Below, one piece after another: positions 43,790-53,651 of a stretch of DNA of 64,000 nucleotides. The stretch comes from Verrucomicrobiota bacterium. Its GTDB lineage: Bacteria > Auribacterota > JABMQX01 > JAFGEW01. The first letter of the stretch is position 1, and each line of letters begins with the position of its first letter. Below the pieces are notes generated by a model. It had not been told where the DNA came from. It did no database searches and was given only the letters and a program-made list of their open reading frames with translations. Made by a program: the position numbers and the translations under genes. The stretch covers positions 62,001 through 126,000 of the forward strand of contig JAFGEW010000132.1 of NCBI GenBank assembly GCA_016931415.1, written 5' to 3'.

Positions 43790-44548
43790 ATGGTATGCGA
43801 GGTGCTGAAGGCTAACAGCATTGACAAACGCTTCGACGGAGTTGTCGCCCTGTCGGGCTTCTCGTGTGGGGTGCGGGAAGGCGAGGTGCTGGGCCTGATT
43901 GGCCCCAACGGGGCCGGCAAGACGACGCTCTTCAACGTAATAGGCGGCTTCGTCAAGCCTGAGCGCGGTCGTATCGTATTCATGGGGAGCGAGCTGACGG
44001 GAAAGCCACCGCACAAGGTAGCCAGGCGCGGAGTTGCCAGAACGTTCCAGGACCTGCGTCTGATCCGTCGCCTGAGCGTCATGGAAAACGTTCTGTTGTC
44101 CTTCCGGAAACAACCCGGAGAGAAGCTGGCAAACGTGTTCCTCCGTCCAGGGTTAAGCACCAGGTGCGAGAAGAAGAATCATGACACAGCGTCCTTGCTG
44201 CTGAGAGAAGCCGGCCTCGTCGACAGAATGAATGATTCAGCTAACGACATCTCGTACGGGCAGCAGAAGCTCCTGTCACTCATCTGCTGTCTGGCCGCTG
44301 ACGCGGACCTCCTGCTTCTCGATGAACCAGTTGCCGGCATCGCCCCTCAGATGATTCAGCAAGTACTGAAGATCATCCGCGGCCTGCCTGACCGCGGCAA
44401 GACGGTCATGCTTATCGAGCATGACATGGATGCGGTGGCGCAGGTGTGCGATCGGGTGATTTTCATGGATGCGGGAAGGAAGGTCTGCGAGGGGACGCCG
44501 GATGAGGTGCGCGAGGATCCGCGCGTGATCGAGGCGTACCTGACCTGA
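43790..44548 (+). CDS. Liv-type ABC ATPase, LivG-like
   Basis: A 252-aa ATPase two bases after the permease gene. Walker A GPNGAGKTTLFNVIGG, Q-loop VARTFQDLRLIRRLSV, signature DISYGQQKLLSLICC, Walker B LLLLDEPVAGIAPQ and switch IEHDMDAVAQVCDRV. The YGQQ signature is the normal LivG variant. Confidence 0.93.
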   Translation: MVCEVLKANSIDKRFDGVVALSGFSCGVREGEVLGLIGPNGAGKTTLFNVIGGFVKPERGRIVFMGSELTGKPPHKVARRGVARTFQDLRLIRRLSVMENVLLSFRKQPGEKLANVFLRPGLSTRCEKKNHDTASLLLREAGLVDRMNDSANDISYGQQKLLSLICCLAADADLLLLDEPVAGIAPQMIQQVLKIIRGLPDRGKTVMLIEHDMDAVAQVCDRVIFMDAGRKVCEGTPDEVREDPRVIEAYLT

Positions 44549-44560
44549 GGTGGTCGCGTC

Positions 44561-45262
44561 ATGCTGAGCGTCAAAGCACTGGAGACAGGATACGGCAAGA
44601 AGCAGGTGCTCTTCGGCGTCTCGCTGGAGGTCGGCCGTGGGGAGATCGTGGCCGTCATCGGCCCGAACGGCGCAGGTAAGTCGACGGTGCTGAAAACGGT
44701 CGTCGGGTTGCTTTACCCCTGGACGGGCCACATCGTTTTTGAGGGCTCGTCCACGAATGGCTCTTCGCCGGCACGGAACGTGGCTCGTGGCATCACCTTC
44801 TCGCCCCAGGGCAATCGCGTCTTCGACGAGCTGACCGTGAAGGAGAACCTGGAGATCGGCGGTTTCAGGTTGCCGCGGCGGGAGCTAAAGGGGCGGATCG
44901 AGGAGGCATTCGAGTTCTTTCCCGTGCTGAGGGAGCGGGCACGGACCAGGGCGGGCAAGCTGTCCGGCGGGGAGCAGCAGATGGTGGCACTGGCGCGTGC
45001 GTTGGTGCCGAAGCCGAAGCTGCTCATGCTCGACGAGCCGTCGCTGGGTTTGGCCCCCAACCTCGTGACCGCCGCTTTCGAGAAGATCGCCGAGGTCAAC
45101 CGTGAGACCGGGGTAGCCGTCCTCATCGTCGAGCAGAAGGTGCGGCAGGTGCTGGAGCTCTGCCATCGCGTCTACTCCCTGAAGCTCGGCCGCGTGGCCT
45201 TCGAGGGCCGTCCCGACGAGCTCAAGGACAACCGCGAGAAGCTCAAGGAGCTGTTCCTGTAG
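44561..45262 (+). CDS. Liv-type ABC ATPase, LivF-like
   Basis: A 233-aa ATPase, last gene of the operon. Walker A GPNGAGKSTVLKTVVG, Q-loop TFSPQGNRVFDELTV, signature KLSGGEQQMVALARAL, Walker B LLMLDEPSLGLAPN, switch region IVEQKVRQVLELCHRV (Gln in the switch position, normal for LivF). Confidence 0.93.
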   Translation: MLSVKALETGYGKKQVLFGVSLEVGRGEIVAVIGPNGAGKSTVLKTVVGLLYPWTGHIVFEGSSTNGSSPARNVARGITFSPQGNRVFDELTVKENLEIGGFRLPRRELKGRIEEAFEFFPVLRERARTRAGKLSGGEQQMVALARALVPKPKLLMLDEPSLGLAPNLVTAAFEKIAEVNRETGVAVLIVEQKVRQVLELCHRVYSLKLGRVAFEGRPDELKDNREKLKELFL

Positions 45263-45301
45263 CGTCCTGCGACGAGGAACCGCAGAACGTAAGTGAAGCC
45301 C

Positions 45302-45321
45302 CCCGGCCGGAAAGCGCCGGG
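45302..45321. terminator. Possible bidirectional terminator hairpin
   Basis: CCCGGC at 45302-45307 pairs with GCCGGG at 45316-45321 around an 8-nt loop, midway between the convergent livF-like and STAND genes. No T run follows, so it would be a weak or factor-assisted terminator. Confidence 0.35.
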
Positions 45322-45344
45322 CGCGCTCCAATTCGACTCTGTGC

Positions 45345-48300
45345 TCACGGGATGGTCGCATCCAATACGAAAGCGCGGAGCGTGACGTCGCTGCCCGAGA
45401 GATCGTTCGCCTGGTTCTCGAGGAAACCCCGGGCTTCATCGAGTGTGGTGAACCGACGGGGCTTGCGCCGCTTAGGGTCCTCGGGGTCCCACTTGTCACA
45501 CAGGAACCAGCCGACGAGGTACATCCCGTAGGCTGGCCGTTGACCTCGGAGGTACTTGTCGAGTAACTGCGTCTGCATAGCTGTGTGCAGTTCGTCGTTC
45601 CAGCACCCCTTGGTCTCGATGGCGAGAGACAGAGCGGTGCCATCACAGGCCACCGCATTGACCTTTATGTCAGTGAGACCCCGGGACATCTGCACTTCTC
45701 GGTTCGGGACGATCTGCGAATCACGGAGGTCGTTCTTGAGATGCTCTTGTACCCTATCCGAGAGCCGGGGCTCGTCTTTGGGCCTGTACACCGGCGTGTG
45801 GCCCTCCTTGGGCTCGTTCCACAGGTTGTACACCGCCCGGCTGTCGCCGCGGAGACCAGCCTGGAAACGAGCAAGGGAAGCCATCACCACGTCGAGAAGC
45901 TGTTCGCCGCTCTCGACGAGACGGCTGTCGTGCTGCTTCGCGAGGCTGAGCATGATCTCGGGGGCCACACCTTCCCAAGTGCTGCTCATGGTCCTGGCGC
46001 GCGCTCGGTGCACGGCGTTTCTGTAGTCCTCACGCGCAAACTCCTCCGCGATCTTGCGGACGCCCTCGTAGGCTTCCGTGGTCCCCCTTTCGCAGAGCTG
46101 GTTCAGCAGGGCGTCCCTGAAAAACGCCACGTCCTGCCCTAGCCCAGCCCCGGTGACGGCCGAATACTCACTGGGAGGCCATCGTCTCGCGATCCAGATG
46201 TAGAGCTCCGCAATACTCCGGGCGTTCAGCAGTCCCGCCATCTGGGCCGAGAACGTCTGGTCACGCAATCCGGTGACGAGTGTGATCACTTCTTCGAGGA
46301 AAGCCGGGTCGCCCTGGAGGTCGGTCCACACCGCATCAAAGCCGGCTTGCCCACCGCGTACCAATAGGGCCGTTGCTGCTGCTCTCGCCCTGTTGCGTTC
46401 CTCACCCTCGGACGGAGCGGGGATCGTGACGTACGATCGTCCGACCTTTATAGCGTCGCCGTTGCCGCGGCGCAGCACCTCAACCAGAACGTCGAAAAGG
46501 GACCCTCCCTTCAGGCTGCAGTCTGTCTGGAGTCGCCGCAGGAGCTCTTCGGCAAGCCGCCGGTCCGAGCACCTCACCAGCTTCCCTAACACCGAAACGC
46601 ATCCATACTTCCGATCTTCCACGTCGATCAGAGCGTTCATCGCTCCGATGACCTCCGCCGGAGCATGGTCATAGACCTTCTCGATGAGCTGGGACGCCAC
46701 GTCATCTTCGGCTTGGGACGGATACTCAGGGAACGAGATGACAGCGGGCGCCCATTTGGACCAGATCACGTTCGGAAGTTCCTGCAGCGCCGTGGGCGCC
46801 ACCCTGAAGAGCAGCGCGATTGCCCGGTAGCCCGCAAGCGAGGGATGGCGTTGGACGACGTCCTGCCCGAGCCACCTATCGGTCTCAGGGTCACCTCGCA
46901 TAAGGTACTCCTTGGCCGCTCTGACGATGCGTGCTCGGAACTGCTCGTCGCTTGCCTGCCAGCCCGGGAGAGCTGTAATATCCGGCGCGAATTCCGGATC
47001 GATGGGATAGGCGTCGTTGTCGAGCATGAGGGCCATGTCATGGTTCAGACGCCACCACGCGTCTGTATCACCGGCTTCGAACGCCCTCAGCCCCGTCTCG
47101 ACGAGCTCGCGAAGCGGGGGGTGCGTCGGAGGCTTGGCCTCCCTGCGTACCGAGAACTCCTCGTACTCTCTGAGTAGCCTGCGCGCTTGTGCCGCTTCGC
47201 TCGAATCGAGTCTTACTGGCTCGAACTCGGCCTTGAACTCCTCCCTTAGGATGGCGCTCTCTTTCGTAGATGCAAGGACGGCCATCACCTGGGCCGTGTC
47301 GAAGCGGTTCCAGAGGAGAGACACCAGCTTGGTCAAGAGCCTCTGCACACCCGCGTCGGTCGTGGCCAGCAACTCCTTAAGAAGCCACGGCAGATCTTCA
47401 GACGTGAGCAAGCCGGGGCAGCTGGAGAGCAGCGCGTGCGACGCGCCCTTCTCTCCGGTCAGGCCAGACACCAGCGCCCGGGCAACTCGTCTACGTCGCC
47501 CTTCCGACAGAACAGCGAAACTCGGTGCGTCCTCTTCGTTCCCCAAGACCCGGTCCCGATGCGAGATGCGCACTAAGGCTGCCTGAACAAACGCATCAAG
47601 CACCACCTCGTCGTCTAGATGGCAGAAAGCCAACGTCACTATGGCATGGACCAACTCACGAATCCTCAGGGATAGGCTTCGATCTGGGCCTTGTTGCCGT
47701 GCCCATTCAAGAGCAACGGGAATGTCGGGAACACCAAGGTCCCTCATTAGCCCAGGATCCAGGAATCGCTGGTAGGGGCCCGTGCAGTTCCCTCTCTTCT
47801 GAGGCGTCAAAGCGGAGAACAACTCCTTCGCCGTGATGTGCTCTGGCCACAGAATCTGGAGAGCATATCCCTTCAGCTGGTCACGCTCGTCCGCAGGATC
47901 TGGACGCAGCAGCTTGCGCAGTTGCGGCAAGACGTCTTGACTCCCGATCTTACCGGCTGCGCGCGTTGCTGCCACACGAACCGGGAGCGGCTCCTCGTCG
48001 CTCAGTGCCACATTGGCAATGAGTCCTCCCAATCCCTTGAGCTTGCACGCGCCCCCGATCTCTATAGCTAGGCACCGTGCTTCGGCTGACCTGTTTCTGT
48101 CTTTGATCCATGGTGTGAGCTGGTCCTGAAGACCGCTATGGTTCAGCACGTCGAGCCTGTCATCTAGATCCAGGTCGTGGATAAGGATACGGCCCGATTC
48201 CGTCAACTCGAGCAGGAAACCAGTCAGCCGAGCACGGCTCTTCTCGTCTGCGTCCGCCATCGGCTTCCGCAGGAGCGACCTGGGATCCACTGTGGCAACG

Positions 48301-49562
48301 CGGTGCATGACTTCGGGACTCGCAACGGCGAGCCACACGACCATGTCCCGCAACTGCGGGATGACCTCAAGGGGCTCACCCGCACACGGGGGGCGGAAGA
48401 TCAGATCGCCGATCTGGTCCGGCGTAAGGTGGTGGTGCACCAACCACATCGCTGCCAGAAACTCCTCGTAGCTCTTGTGTCCCCAGCCCAGCAGTCGGCC
48501 TCCGCGCGAAGTGAAGAGACCGGTCCTGAGAACCTCCTCTATCGCATGCGCGTCGACGGTGAGACTCGTGTCGCTGACAGACTCGGGAGGTTCACCACCA
48601 AGCCGCGACACGGTGAGCAGGCCTTGCGCCCAGGAGACCGCGTCGTCGAGGTCGCTGGAGATGGCTATTCGTTTCCCAAACAGGGTTAGCGCGGCGATCC
48701 GTTCTGCGACGGCGAACCGTTGCTCGGGTGTGAGCGCCTCGTGGCGTTCCCTGTGCCGACGGAAACCTCGCGCCGCGCAGAGCCTCAAGCAACCCCGTCG
48801 ATACAGCTCGAGCTGGGTGCTCGGGATCTCTCCAGTCGCCTCGTACTCGTCCAGGAGCGTCTCGAGCGTCACGGGCTTGATGGCAAACGGCACGGCTGCT
48901 TTGTGCGCTACTTCACGCATGAATCCTTCTGGATCGGAGAGCTTTCGTCTGGCAGCTAGTGCTACGTCCTTGCGGCGGAGCGGCACAAGCTCATACACGG
49001 CCGTTCTGCCTTGACCCCAGAGCCGTTCGAAGTCCTGCTCGAGAAACGCGACACTACGCCAGGCACCTGTTCGGCAGACCAGCCGAAGGCGCAGGTTGGG
49101 CAGGCTGTCTTCGCCGAGCTGATTGAGCTGTTCGGTCAGAAGCTTGGCAGCACCTGTCATGTCGACGAGGCATTCGTCAAGGCTGTCCAGGTACATCTCG
49201 AGGATGTAGTCGGACTCAGCCCAGTCCCTGACCTCCCTGGATCCGAACACCGCATCGCGAATGCCGACGTCGGTGTTGTAGCCACCGAGATCGCGGGCAC
49301 AGACGTGGCCGCCAGACGCGGCAAGCGTCGCTTTGCGGTCCCGCACTAGATCCTCAAGGACAAACGTCTTGCCGATGCCGGGCTCGCCGATCAACACAAG
49401 GCAAGGGATTTCGGCAATGGTATCGAAGGACACCAGATCCGGCTGAAGGGCAGAACCGAACTCCTCATCAGGATCCCAAAGGAAGCCGCCGTCGCTCAAG
49501 TCGCAGCTGCGATCTGGAGGACACCAGAACCTCTTCCAGGGGTACCGTTCTCTGCTAGGCAT
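45345..49562 (-). CDS. NACHT/STAND NTPase with C-terminal PD-(D/E)XK nuclease domain
   Basis: A 1405-aa protein from ATG 49562. Only ~55 residues precede the NTPase: Walker A LIGEPGIGKTFVLEDLV (residues ~58-74), Walker B YLDSLDECLVDM (~124-135) with the small/acidic residues of the NACHT clade, then VCRTGAWRSVAFLEQDF as a sensor-like strand. From ~500 to ~1250 the protein is helical and HEAT-like, a likely ligand-sensing solenoid. The C terminus has a restriction-like core: TDIKV (Asp ~1298), AIETKGCWNDELHTAMQTQL (Glu-x-Lys ~1316-1318, trailing Gln). Known Avs-type STAND defence proteins carry nuclease effectors at the N terminus; here the effector is at the C terminus. Probable anti-phage abortive-infection sensor. 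Confidence 0.85.
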   Translation of the reverse strand: MPSRERYPWKRFWCPPDRSCDLSDGGFLWDPDEEFGSALQPDLVSFDTIAEIPCLVLIGEPGIGKTFVLEDLVRDRKATLAASGGHVCARDLGGYNTDVGIRDAVFGSREVRDWAESDYILEMYLDSLDECLVDMTGAAKLLTEQLNQLGEDSLPNLRLRLVCRTGAWRSVAFLEQDFERLWGQGRTAVYELVPLRRKDVALAARRKLSDPEGFMREVAHKAAVPFAIKPVTLETLLDEYEATGEIPSTQLELYRRGCLRLCAARGFRRHRERHEALTPEQRFAVAERIAALTLFGKRIAISSDLDDAVSWAQGLLTVSRLGGEPPESVSDTSLTVDAHAIEEVLRTGLFTSRGGRLLGWGHKSYEEFLAAMWLVHHHLTPDQIGDLIFRPPCAGEPLEVIPQLRDMVVWLAVASPEVMHRVATVDPRSLLRKPMADADEKSRARLTGFLLELTESGRILIHDLDLDDRLDVLNHSGLQDQLTPWIKDRNRSAEARCLAIEIGGACKLKGLGGLIANVALSDEEPLPVRVAATRAAGKIGSQDVLPQLRKLLRPDPADERDQLKGYALQILWPEHITAKELFSALTPQKRGNCTGPYQRFLDPGLMRDLGVPDIPVALEWARQQGPDRSLSLRIRELVHAIVTLAFCHLDDEVVLDAFVQAALVRISHRDRVLGNEEDAPSFAVLSEGRRRRVARALVSGLTGEKGASHALLSSCPGLLTSEDLPWLLKELLATTDAGVQRLLTKLVSLLWNRFDTAQVMAVLASTKESAILREEFKAEFEPVRLDSSEAAQARRLLREYEEFSVRREAKPPTHPPLRELVETGLRAFEAGDTDAWWRLNHDMALMLDNDAYPIDPEFAPDITALPGWQASDEQFRARIVRAAKEYLMRGDPETDRWLGQDVVQRHPSLAGYRAIALLFRVAPTALQELPNVIWSKWAPAVISFPEYPSQAEDDVASQLIEKVYDHAPAEVIGAMNALIDVEDRKYGCVSVLGKLVRCSDRRLAEELLRRLQTDCSLKGGSLFDVLVEVLRRGNGDAIKVGRSYVTIPAPSEGEERNRARAAATALLVRGGQAGFDAVWTDLQGDPAFLEEVITLVTGLRDQTFSAQMAGLLNARSIAELYIWIARRWPPSEYSAVTGAGLGQDVAFFRDALLNQLCERGTTEAYEGVRKIAEEFAREDYRNAVHRARARTMSSTWEGVAPEIMLSLAKQHDSRLVESGEQLLDVVMASLARFQAGLRGDSRAVYNLWNEPKEGHTPVYRPKDEPRLSDRVQEHLKNDLRDSQIVPNREVQMSRGLTDIKVNAVACDGTALSLAIETKGCWNDELHTAMQTQLLDKYLRGQRPAYGMYLVGWFLCDKWDPEDPKRRKPRRFTTLDEARGFLENQANDLSGSDVTLRAFVLDATIP

Positions 49563-49988
49563 GTGCGGGCGTCCTTCTGCGGTCGCATCTTCAGCGGGGC
49601 GTGGACATCTCTCCGGCGGACGTTGTGCGCCCCCGTCAAGAGAGGCGCCCGGGACGCCAAGCCCCCCTCGCGCCTGGTTGATTCTGGCCCTCACAGCTCT
49701 CAAACGCAAGTACGAAGCATGGTTGACCGTCGGCCTCCGGCCGAGGGGCCACTGGTTTCACCTGTTAACCTGGCGACGTGATCCCGGCAGTGGCTTGGTG
49801 ACTCGTCATAAGACGAGGGCTCGGGGGTTGACGCCCTGGCTAAGAACGGCTATCAGGACGAGGCCGCGTGGAGAGCCACTTCACCTTGCCCTTCGGCAAG
49901 GGTAGCCCAATAATCTGCAGGGCATAGGTCGTCCAGAGCAGGTCGAGATCGTGGCTCTGCCGAACGTGCAGATCTGCAAGATGGTCGC

Positions 49989-50264
49989 ATGATCAGGTAC
50001 GCGACGGACACATCAAGGTGGGAGCCGTGGCAGCGCGACTACGGGCTGGGGTTGATTCTCATCATTCCGCCGGAGGAGGTGGCGCGGCAGATCGATCCGC
50101 TGCGCGCGAAGCACGATCCACGCGCGTTCGCCAACTGCCCCACGAGAGCTTCCATTTCCAGAGACAGGGCACGTTCTTCCTCGGCGCTTCCCGTCCGGAC
50201 GAAGGCGCGCACCGATAGCACATTGGCCCACGCGGTGACGGCCGCGCGCGCTGGAGACGGGTAA
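49989..50264 (+). pseudogene. 2'-5' RNA ligase (2H phosphoesterase) family remnant
   Basis: From ATG 49989 the frame reads MIRYATDTSRWEPWQRDYGL, then GLILIIPPEEVARQIDPLRA and KHDPRAFANCP, closely like the N terminus of bacterial 2'-5' RNA ligase-like proteins. After about residue 53 the sequence turns to unrelated Arg/Ser-rich residues; the HxTx catalytic motifs are absent. Truncated and surely inactive. Confidence 0.6.
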
Positions 50265-50455
50265 GGGGTGCGGGCGGACCGCACCTCCCGCCATTTCGAA
50301 CCTTGCAGAGTCCGGAGCCTTGCGTGCAGGCAACCCACGGCCAGCCACTGCATCCGCCGGACTTCGCTATTGCCAGACGCAAGCGCACCTGACATATTGC
50401 TCTGCACAGAAGACCAATGGTTGGCCTTTGGTGCAGACCGATTATGGAGGCCGTC

Positions 50456-50677
50456 ATGCCCCCGGCACTGCTGAAATCCTGGATAGACCGGCTGCAGGCG
50501 AGCGGCCGGTACTCGTTTCTGAGGTCGGAGGCGGTGCGCGACAGCGGAGCCATTCCCCCTTCTGAGACGAGGTGCGGAGGTTCGCGCGGTGGGGTTCGCT
50601 GTCTTCGGGACGAGCCGCGGAGAGGGCGGTTGGATTTCAGCTCGCGGAGACGCGGGAGTCGTTGTGCGCTCGGTTGA
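50456..50677 (+). pseudogene. AbiEi-like antitoxin N-terminal remnant
   Basis: ATG 50456 follows GGAGG and reads MPPALLKSWIDRLQASGRYS, then FLRSEAVRDSG, similar to the helix-turn-helix start of AbiEi-type antitoxins. Beyond that a frame change gives Arg-rich nonsense and a stop. Probably a decayed toxin-antitoxin gene. Confidence 0.4.
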
Positions 50678-50926
50678 CCGGCGGATATCTCGCGGGATTG
50701 TTTGGGGCTTCTGCATGAGACGTGGACGGGAGAGTGGGCATGCGGGGACAGACCGGGCACGTGGGGTTGCCTGGGTCAGGATCCGCAGCCTGGGGCGCGA
50801 TGGCGATGAGGGCGGCTGCGGGTGTGTGTCAGGAGTCTTCGCCCCGGCCGTCGGCTGTTCCGGCTCGCGAGCGTGCCATGTGCGGCATCGCCGCCTCGAC
50901 TACCGCTCGAAAGCAACCCGTCGTGG

Positions 50927-53641
50927 ATGGGCGCGCCTGAGGTGAGCTGCGATCTCACGCTGACACCTGCCGGTCGCCTTCTCGTGCGTGAAGACGAGGG
51001 TGAGGATGGTGTTGGTCCCGACGCCTGGATGAAGAGAGCCGTCGCTGCTTTCTCGTCCTGCCAGGCCGCCGGTCTTTTCGCGCTCGCCGCCACGAGGCCG
51101 GACACGCCGCCGCCACCATCGTTCTGCTTCTGGCGCGATTTTGCCTGCGCCTACGTGACGCAGCTCTGCCGGACGCCCGAGATCGCAGGCAATCGCCTCA
51201 GTCTGATCGAGCCGCCTGCTGAGACAGAACGAATGACCATGCTGCTCTCCGCGCCACCGATGCGGGGCGGCGAGTACTTGAGCAGCGACGTGTTCCGCGA
51301 TCTGTGGGTTGACCTTGACGCGTGGGTGCGCGAAGAGGTCAGCCGATCGGACGGGCTGACGGTTTGGCTGCGCAGACAGGCGCCACTCTGGCATCAGGTC
51401 GGTCGCGTCTGTTTTCACCTCGCCGAGAACAAGCGCGATCCCGAGTACCCGTTTGCGTTTCTGGCCACCTATGCGCCCCGTCTTTCCAAAGGCGGCCGGG
51501 TGCAGTATCAGCCCCTGGGCAGGGCGCTGCAGGAATACGCGGGCGAGCGGAATAAGAGGATGCTGATCAACCTGCTCTCGCCGGTTCATCGGGCCGCCGA
51601 GCAGGTTGACTTCGTCAAGGACCTCGTCGAGTCCGGCGATGTGTTCCATCCGTTGGCGTGGTCGCCGGGCGATGCGTATCGTCTGCTCAGGAGCGTTCCT
51701 CTCCTCGAGGAGACCGGGCTGCTTGTTCGACTTCCCGACTGGTGGCGCAAGCGGCAGCGCCCGCGCGTGGCGGTCACCATCGGTGAGAAGAGGAAAGGCG
51801 GTCTGGGCGCGGACGCCATGTTGGATTTCAGGGTTGATCTCGCCTTGGGCGACGAGAGGCTGACCGAAGCCGAGTGGCGTGAACTCATGGCGTCGGAGGA
51901 CGGGCTTGCCTACGTCAAGGGGCAGTGGATCGAGATTGATCGTGGCAGGCTGTCTCAGGCCCTGGAGCATTGGAGGCAGGTGGAGGCCGAGGCGGCGGGC
52001 GGGGGCATCTCGTTCATCGAAGGCATGCGGCTCCTCGCCGGGGCGCCCGCGGACCTCTCGACCGACGCCGCATCGAAGGAATCGGATCTCGAGTGGTCGT
52101 TCGTTGACGCGGGCGAGTGGCTCGGCGACGTCCTCTCGGCCCTGCGCGATCCTGACGTGTTGGCATCCGGCAGACGCGGCGGGGGCTTCCGCGGCACGCT
52201 TCGTCATTACCAGGAGGCCGGGCACAACTGGCTCTGGTTCCTGTCGAGTCTTGGGCTCGGCGCGTGTCTGGCCGACGACATGGGGCTGGGCAAGACCATC
52301 CAGATCCTGTCGCTCCTGCTGGCCCTGAAAGAGGACAAGGGCGCACCGCGCCGGCCGTCGCTGCTGGTGCTTCCGGCATCGCTCGTGTCGAACTGGAAGG
52401 CCGAGATGGAGCGTTTCGCTCCGACACTCGAAGCCGCATTCATCCACCACTCGGAGACGGACAGGGAGGCGCTTGACGCGATTGCCGAGAGGCCCGGCGT
52501 GGTTCTGTCGAAGACCGACGTGGTCCTGACGACCTATGGGATGCTGCTCAGGCAGCCGTGGTTGCTCGACCAGAGCTGGCGGCTGGTCATCCTGGACGAG
52601 GCCCAAGCGATCAAGAACCCGTCGGCACGCCAGACGAAAGCCGCCAAGCAACTCAAGGCGGACTCGAGGATCGTGCTGACGGGCACGCCGGTGGAGAACC
52701 GGCTTTCCGATCTCTGGTCGCTGTTCGACTTCATCTGCCCGGGTCTGCTCGGTTCGGCCGCACGGTTCAAGAGATTCGTCAAGGGCCTGGCTGCGCGCGA
52801 GCAAGACCGGTACGCGCCGCTCAGAGACCTGGTGCGTCCGTACATCCTGAGGCGGCTCAAGACCGACAAGCGCGTCATTGCCGATCTGCCCGACAAGACC
52901 GAGATGAAGGCGTTCTGCGGCCTGTCCAAGAGGCAGGCAGCGTTGTACGCGAGGTCGGTCGCGGAGCTCACGGAGGCGCTTCAGGGGCTCGACGGGATGA
53001 AGCGGCGCGGGCTTGTGCTGGCCTACCTGATGCGATTCAAGCAGATCTGCAATCACCCGAGCCAGTTGCTCGGTGACGGTGCGTACGAGCCGGGCGACAG
53101 CGGCAAGTTCGACCGTCTCCGGGAGCTGTGTGAAGAGATCGCGTCGCGGCAAGAGAAGGTGCTCGTGTTCACCCAGTTCCGCGAGATGACCGAACCGATC
53201 GCCGTCTTCCTCGGCGAGGTGTTCAGCCGCGAGGGCCTTGTTCTGCACGGTGGAACCGCCGTCGGCAAACGCCGGAAGTTGATTGACGCATTCCAGCGGG
53301 ACGGCGGGCCGCCATTCTTCGTGCTTTCCCTCAAGGCGGGTGGCACGGGACTCAACCTGACCGCTGCCTCGCACGTATTGCACTTCGACCGTTGGTGGAA
53401 CCCGGCCGTGGAGAACCAAGCGACGGACCGGGCCTTCCGCATCGGCCAACATCGGAACGTGGTGGTGCACAAGTTCGTGTGCCGGGGGACAGTCGAGGAA
53501 AAGATCGATGCCCTGATCGAAGAGAAGATAGGCTTGGCCGACGACATCTTGAAGACGGGAGCCGAAGCGCTGCTGACCGAGATGGGCAACGAGGAGCTGC
53601 TCAAGGTCGTGGCGCTCGACATCAACCGGGCGGTCCTGTAG
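50927..53641 (+). CDS. SNF2-family DNA helicase/translocase
   Basis: A 904-aa bacterial SNF2 protein. The ATG at 50927 is the likely start; in-frame sequence back to 50822 has no support. Residues ~1-420 are the bacterial SNF2 N-terminal region. The motor follows: Walker A LADDMGLGKTIQILSL (~450), DEAQ box VILDEAQAIKNPSA (~557), TGTPVENRLSDLWSLFDF, and in the second lobe LSLKAGGTGLNLTAASHV and NPAVENQATDRAFRIGQ. It uses ATP to track along DNA. A SWIM zinc-finger gene follows 10 bp later, a recurrent pairing in bacteria whose role is unknown. Confidence 0.93.
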   Translation: MGAPEVSCDLTLTPAGRLLVREDEGEDGVGPDAWMKRAVAAFSSCQAAGLFALAATRPDTPPPPSFCFWRDFACAYVTQLCRTPEIAGNRLSLIEPPAETERMTMLLSAPPMRGGEYLSSDVFRDLWVDLDAWVREEVSRSDGLTVWLRRQAPLWHQVGRVCFHLAENKRDPEYPFAFLATYAPRLSKGGRVQYQPLGRALQEYAGERNKRMLINLLSPVHRAAEQVDFVKDLVESGDVFHPLAWSPGDAYRLLRSVPLLEETGLLVRLPDWWRKRQRPRVAVTIGEKRKGGLGADAMLDFRVDLALGDERLTEAEWRELMASEDGLAYVKGQWIEIDRGRLSQALEHWRQVEAEAAGGGISFIEGMRLLAGAPADLSTDAASKESDLEWSFVDAGEWLGDVLSALRDPDVLASGRRGGGFRGTLRHYQEAGHNWLWFLSSLGLGACLADDMGLGKTIQILSLLLALKEDKGAPRRPSLLVLPASLVSNWKAEMERFAPTLEAAFIHHSETDREALDAIAERPGVVLSKTDVVLTTYGMLLRQPWLLDQSWRLVILDEAQAIKNPSARQTKAAKQLKADSRIVLTGTPVENRLSDLWSLFDFICPGLLGSAARFKRFVKGLAAREQDRYAPLRDLVRPYILRRLKTDKRVIADLPDKTEMKAFCGLSKRQAALYARSVAELTEALQGLDGMKRRGLVLAYLMRFKQICNHPSQLLGDGAYEPGDSGKFDRLRELCEEIASRQEKVLVFTQFREMTEPIAVFLGEVFSREGLVLHGGTAVGKRRKLIDAFQRDGGPPFFVLSLKAGGTGLNLTAASHVLHFDRWWNPAVENQATDRAFRIGQHRNVVVHKFVCRGTVEEKIDALIEEKIGLADDILKTGAEALLTEMGNEELLKVVALDINRAVL

Positions 53642-53651
53642 GAGACGAGTG

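Larger units (their letters stand above)
49563..50926. other. Remnant-rich intergenic region
   Basis: Some 1.36 kb between the STAND and SNF2 genes. It holds two gene fragments (listed separately) and sequence with no supported reading frame on either strand. On the minus strand near 49915-49985 a frame reading DLHVRQSHDLDLLWTTYALQ may be a further fragment. The codon pattern is disturbed by frame changes, which fits decay. Confidence 0.6.

Noticed and set aside
50822-50926. N-terminal extension of the SNF2 protein
   Set aside because: Arg/Ser/Pro-rich with no homology-like pattern and no ribosome site.
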